From: Candidatus Solincola tengchongensis
GTDB lineage: Bacteria > Actinomycetota > Geothermincolia > Geothermincolales > RBG-13-55-18
Length of the DNA: 7,177 nt
Direction of reading: 5' to 3'
Assembly: GCA_015711895.1 (NCBI GenBank)
Contig: JACVJH010000343.1
Span: forward strand, 1 to 7,177
In this document: one piece after another, positions 5,502 through 7,177 of the stretch
How positions within the stretch are numbered: position 1 is the stretch's first letter
Layout: the number at the start of each line of letters is the position of its first letter
Program-made: the position numbers and the translations under genes
The notes under the pieces: model-generated
What the model saw: only the letters and a program-made list of their open reading frames with translations
What the model was told of the DNA's origin: nothing
Database searches by the model: none

Positions 5502-6692
5502 ATGGGCGAACGGTGTGACTTCTTCGACTACGACAATTGCGACCTGTGCGGGGAATGCCTTTCCAGATGCCGCTACCTCGGCCTCGACCTAAAAAAAGCC
5601 CGCGAGGAGATGAAGCGTTTGATCGACGGCCGACCCACGAAGGTGGTGCACCGGCGCTGCATAAGCTGTTACGCCTGCGATGCCTTCTGTCCCCGGGGAT
5701 GCCGGCCGTACGAGCTCATCATCTCAGCCTGGCACCGGCGCTACCGGGAACGGGGACTCCCGGTGAGGGCCTCCTATCTGATGCCCGCCTCACAACCCAA
5801 CTTCAGGACCGACCTGGTGGAGACCATGTCCCCTCGCGAAAGGGAGCTGCTCCGCAGGTGGCGGGAAACGCCTCCCGAGGGCGAGCTCGTCCTCTATCCC
5901 GGATGCAATGCCCTGGCCCTCCCCCACCTTCTGGATGCCCCTTTCCTCAAAGAGGTGGTCATCTCGGGCGACTTCGACCTCTGCTGCGGGGAGATGTATT
6001 TCCGCATGGGCCTCTTCGACGTGGTGGAGCAGGTGGCGGAAAGGCTCACCCGCCATTTTCGCGGCCGTTCTATAGGGACCATGCTCTTCGTGTGTCCCGC
6101 GGGCCTGAACATGTTCCGCAACGTGCTGCCAGGACTCTTCGGTGCGGAGTTCTCCTTTCGCACACGTTACCTTGGAGAATATCTCTGGGAAAAGGTGGAA
6201 AGCGGCGAGCTGGCCATCGTCAAGAGGCACTCCGGGAGGGTAGCCGTGCACGATTCCTGCCACGGCAGAATACTGGGAGAGGAGGTGCAGGGCTCCGCGC
6301 GCCGTCTTTACGCCGCCATGGGCCTGGACCTGGTGGAGCTCGCAACGGACTCCGCGGAAGGGCTGTGCTGCGGGATGGCCGCCGGATGCAACCGCTACCG
6401 ACCGGAGGACATGTACCGGGCGGCGGTCAGGGAAATGCGCGAGGCGGCGCGCACGGGAGCCGACGAGCTTGCCGTTTACTGCGGAGGGTGCCAGCTCACC
6501 TTCTCCCTCATGCGCTGGCTCCATCCCACTCGGCAACCAGTCCGCCACCTCCTGGAATATCTCAAGGAAGCCACGGGAGAACCGGCGTACTACCCCGCTT
6601 CCCGTCGCGCCCTGCGCATGCTGGGCAACATAACCGTGAAAGCCTTTCCCAAGATGCTCTCCCGGCGCACCTACCGCATCAGCATAAATTGA
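5502..6692 (+). CDS. HdrD/GlpC-like (Fe-S)-binding oxidoreductase subunit
   Basis: This 396-residue cytosolic protein probably carries electrons between a dehydrogenase and another redox partner. An N-terminal ferredoxin-like module holds two cluster motifs: C13-x2-C16-x2-C19-x3-C23, and C53-x2-C56-x2-C59-x3-C63-P with an extra C67. Two CCG-type domains follow, as in heterodisulfide reductase HdrD and glycerol-3-phosphate dehydrogenase GlpC. The second is complete (C253, C289-C290-G, C327-G-G-C330). The first (C135, C161-C162-G, C198) ends in C-P-A-G and lacks the final cysteine, so it may be structural or bind differently. No membrane helix is seen. I chose ATG 5502 because AGGGGGG lies just upstream and the cluster module begins ten residues later; the longer ORF from 5367 adds 45 unrelated Pro/Arg-rich residues. 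The next gene is an acyl-CoA dehydrogenase, so a role in acyl-CoA electron transfer is plausible but inferred. Confidence 0.85.
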   Translation: MGERCDFFDYDNCDLCGECLSRCRYLGLDLKKAREEMKRLIDGRPTKVVHRRCISCYACDAFCPRGCRPYELIISAWHRRYRERGLPVRASYLMPASQPNFRTDLVETMSPRERELLRRWRETPPEGELVLYPGCNALALPHLLDAPFLKEVVISGDFDLCCGEMYFRMGLFDVVEQVAERLTRHFRGRSIGTMLFVCPAGLNMFRNVLPGLFGAEFSFRTRYLGEYLWEKVESGELAIVKRHSGRVAVHDSCHGRILGEEVQGSARRLYAAMGLDLVELATDSAEGLCCGMAAGCNRYRPEDMYRAAVREMREAARTGADELAVYCGGCQLTFSLMRWLHPTRQPVRHLLEYLKEATGEPAYYPASRRALRMLGNITVKAFPKMLSRRTYRISIN

Positions 6693-6759
6693 CGGCATTC
6701 ACTCTAAGCGGTATGAACGGCCTTCTCGGGAGCTCACCTGCGGAGCGAAGCGGCTTACG
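6693..6759 (+). other. Spacer after the Fe-S protein gene, no clear terminator
   Basis: The sequence between the Fe-S stop and the next promoter shows only a weak GCTC-N7-GAGC hairpin near 6732-6746 and no T run. Readthrough into the acyl-CoA dehydrogenase gene is possible in addition to that gene's own promoter. Confidence 0.3.
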
Positions 6760-6788
6760 TTGAAGCCCGCCGGCGGATAAAAGATAAT
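6760..6788 (+). promoter_or_regulatory. Sigma-70-type promoter of the acyl-CoA dehydrogenase gene
   Basis: A TTGAAG -35 box (6760-6765) and a GATAAT -10 box (6783-6788) are separated by 17 bases. Transcription would start near 6795, leaving a leader of about 57 bases before the ATG at 6852. The spacer contains the GC palindrome CCGCCGGCGG. The match is good but not perfect in either box. Confidence 0.6.
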
Positions 6789-6795
6789 GGGTTTG

Positions 6796-6813
6796 CCTCG
6801 CCCACGTGTGAGG
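6796..6813. promoter_or_regulatory. Dyad with CACGTG core just after the predicted transcription start
   Basis: CCTCGC and GTGAGG pair imperfectly (one G-T) across a CCACGT centre that includes the palindrome CACGTG (6803-6808). Its position next to the predicted start of transcription would suit a repressor site. A chance match is quite possible at this GC content. Confidence 0.25.
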
Positions 6814-6851
6814 GTCGTCTGACCGGCGCAGCAAGAGAGGGAGGGGGAAAA

Positions 6852-7177
6852 ATGGATTTCGCGCTCACCGAGGAACAGAAGGTCCTGCAGCAGACGGTAC
6901 ACGAATTCGCCGCCAACGAGATACGCCCCGTGGCCCGGCAATACGACGAGAGCGGCGAGTTTCCATGGGATGTGATCCGCAAAGCGGCGCGCCTGGAGCT
7001 CACCTACTCCGGGGTTCCCGAGGAATACGGCGGGCCCGGACTGGGCATGCTGGACAACGTGATAATCATCGAGGAGCTGGGCTGGGGATGCGTAGGCATC
7101 GCCTCCGCAATCGACATCAACCAGATCGCCATGCTGCCCCTCTTCCTAGCGGGGTCGGAGGAGCAGAAGAAGGAAGC
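6852..7177 (+). CDS. Acyl-CoA dehydrogenase, N-terminal part (runs off the window)
   Basis: The first 108 codons are present; the family is usually about 380 residues. The protein oxidises an acyl-CoA to the trans-2-enoyl-CoA with FAD and normally passes electrons to an electron-transferring flavoprotein. The start M-D-F-A-L-T-E-E-Q-K-V-L-Q is the standard opening of the N-terminal helical domain. It is followed by the conserved E-F-A-A-N-E-I-R-P-V-A block, then G-V-P-E-E-Y-G-G-P-G-L-G-M (about residues 55-67) and I-I-I-E-E-L-G-W. The catalytic glutamate and FAD-binding C-terminal part lie outside the window, so the chain-length class cannot be told. GGGAGGGGG stands just before the ATG. The gene follows the HdrD/GlpC-like gene by 159 bases on the same strand and has its own promoter. 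Confidence 0.93.
   Translation, partial: MDFALTEEQKVLQQTVHEFAANEIRPVARQYDESGEFPWDVIRKAARLELTYSGVPEEYGGPGLGMLDNVIIIEELGWGCVGIASAIDINQIAMLPLFLAGSEEQKKE

Noticed and set aside
5537..6763. Plus-strand ORF of 408 codons overlapping the Fe-S gene
   Set aside because: It is in a different frame from the Fe-S protein and rich in Arg, Pro and Gly, with no domain. The Fe-S frame carries all the cluster motifs.
1..7177. CRISPR array, insertion sequence or tRNA gene
   Set aside because: No regularly spaced repeats, transposase domain, flanking terminal repeats or tRNA cloverleaf were recognised by reading both strands.

Overview
The window is GC-rich (clearly above 60% by eye outside two AT-rich patches). 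It reads as an accessory or metabolic region of a high-GC anaerobic bacterium. Pointers to this are an AbrB-type regulator resembling the HgcAB-associated (HgcC-like) group, a cytosolic HdrD/GlpC-like Fe-S protein, and an acyl-CoA dehydrogenase. An Actinomycetota lineage of the Geothermincolia/OPB41 kind, or a Peptococcaceae-like Bacillota, would fit. This placement is an impression, not a result.

Layout: two blocks diverge around an approximately 600-bp gene-free region (4901-5501). The left block is entirely on the minus strand. Read in the direction of transcription, it holds a cysteine-rich protein with a TIGR04076-like C-terminal domain (4900 to 3932), an ABC exporter ATPase (3853 to 2933), its ABC-2 permease (2940 to 2140), a doubtful 62-codon ORF, and a geranylgeranyl-reductase-like FAD oxidoreductase (1935 to 562). 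After a short gap with its own AT-rich promoter comes a small AbrB/SpoVT-fold regulator (349 to 80). Another minus-strand gene probably begins at the left edge. The right block is on the plus strand: the HdrD/GlpC-like Fe-S protein (5502-6692), then the first 108 codons of an acyl-CoA dehydrogenase (6852 to the edge) with its own recognisable promoter.

The clearest anomaly is in the permease. Its canonical N-terminus starts at an ATG that overlaps the ATPase stop, and it is interrupted at codon 13 by an in-frame TAG. A GTG two codons later could restart translation just before the first membrane helix. The gene may therefore be a fresh nonsense allele, a reinitiation arrangement, a suppressed amber codon or a sequencing error.

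How the genes may work together (inference): the right block looks like acyl-CoA oxidation with an Fe-S electron carrier. The left block combines an exporter with an isoprenoid-type reductase, which suggests lipid or membrane-related function. The regulator stands apart transcriptionally and may respond to metal or redox state through its five cysteines. No complete novel system is visible. The cysteine-rich gene beside the exporter is the least understood element.
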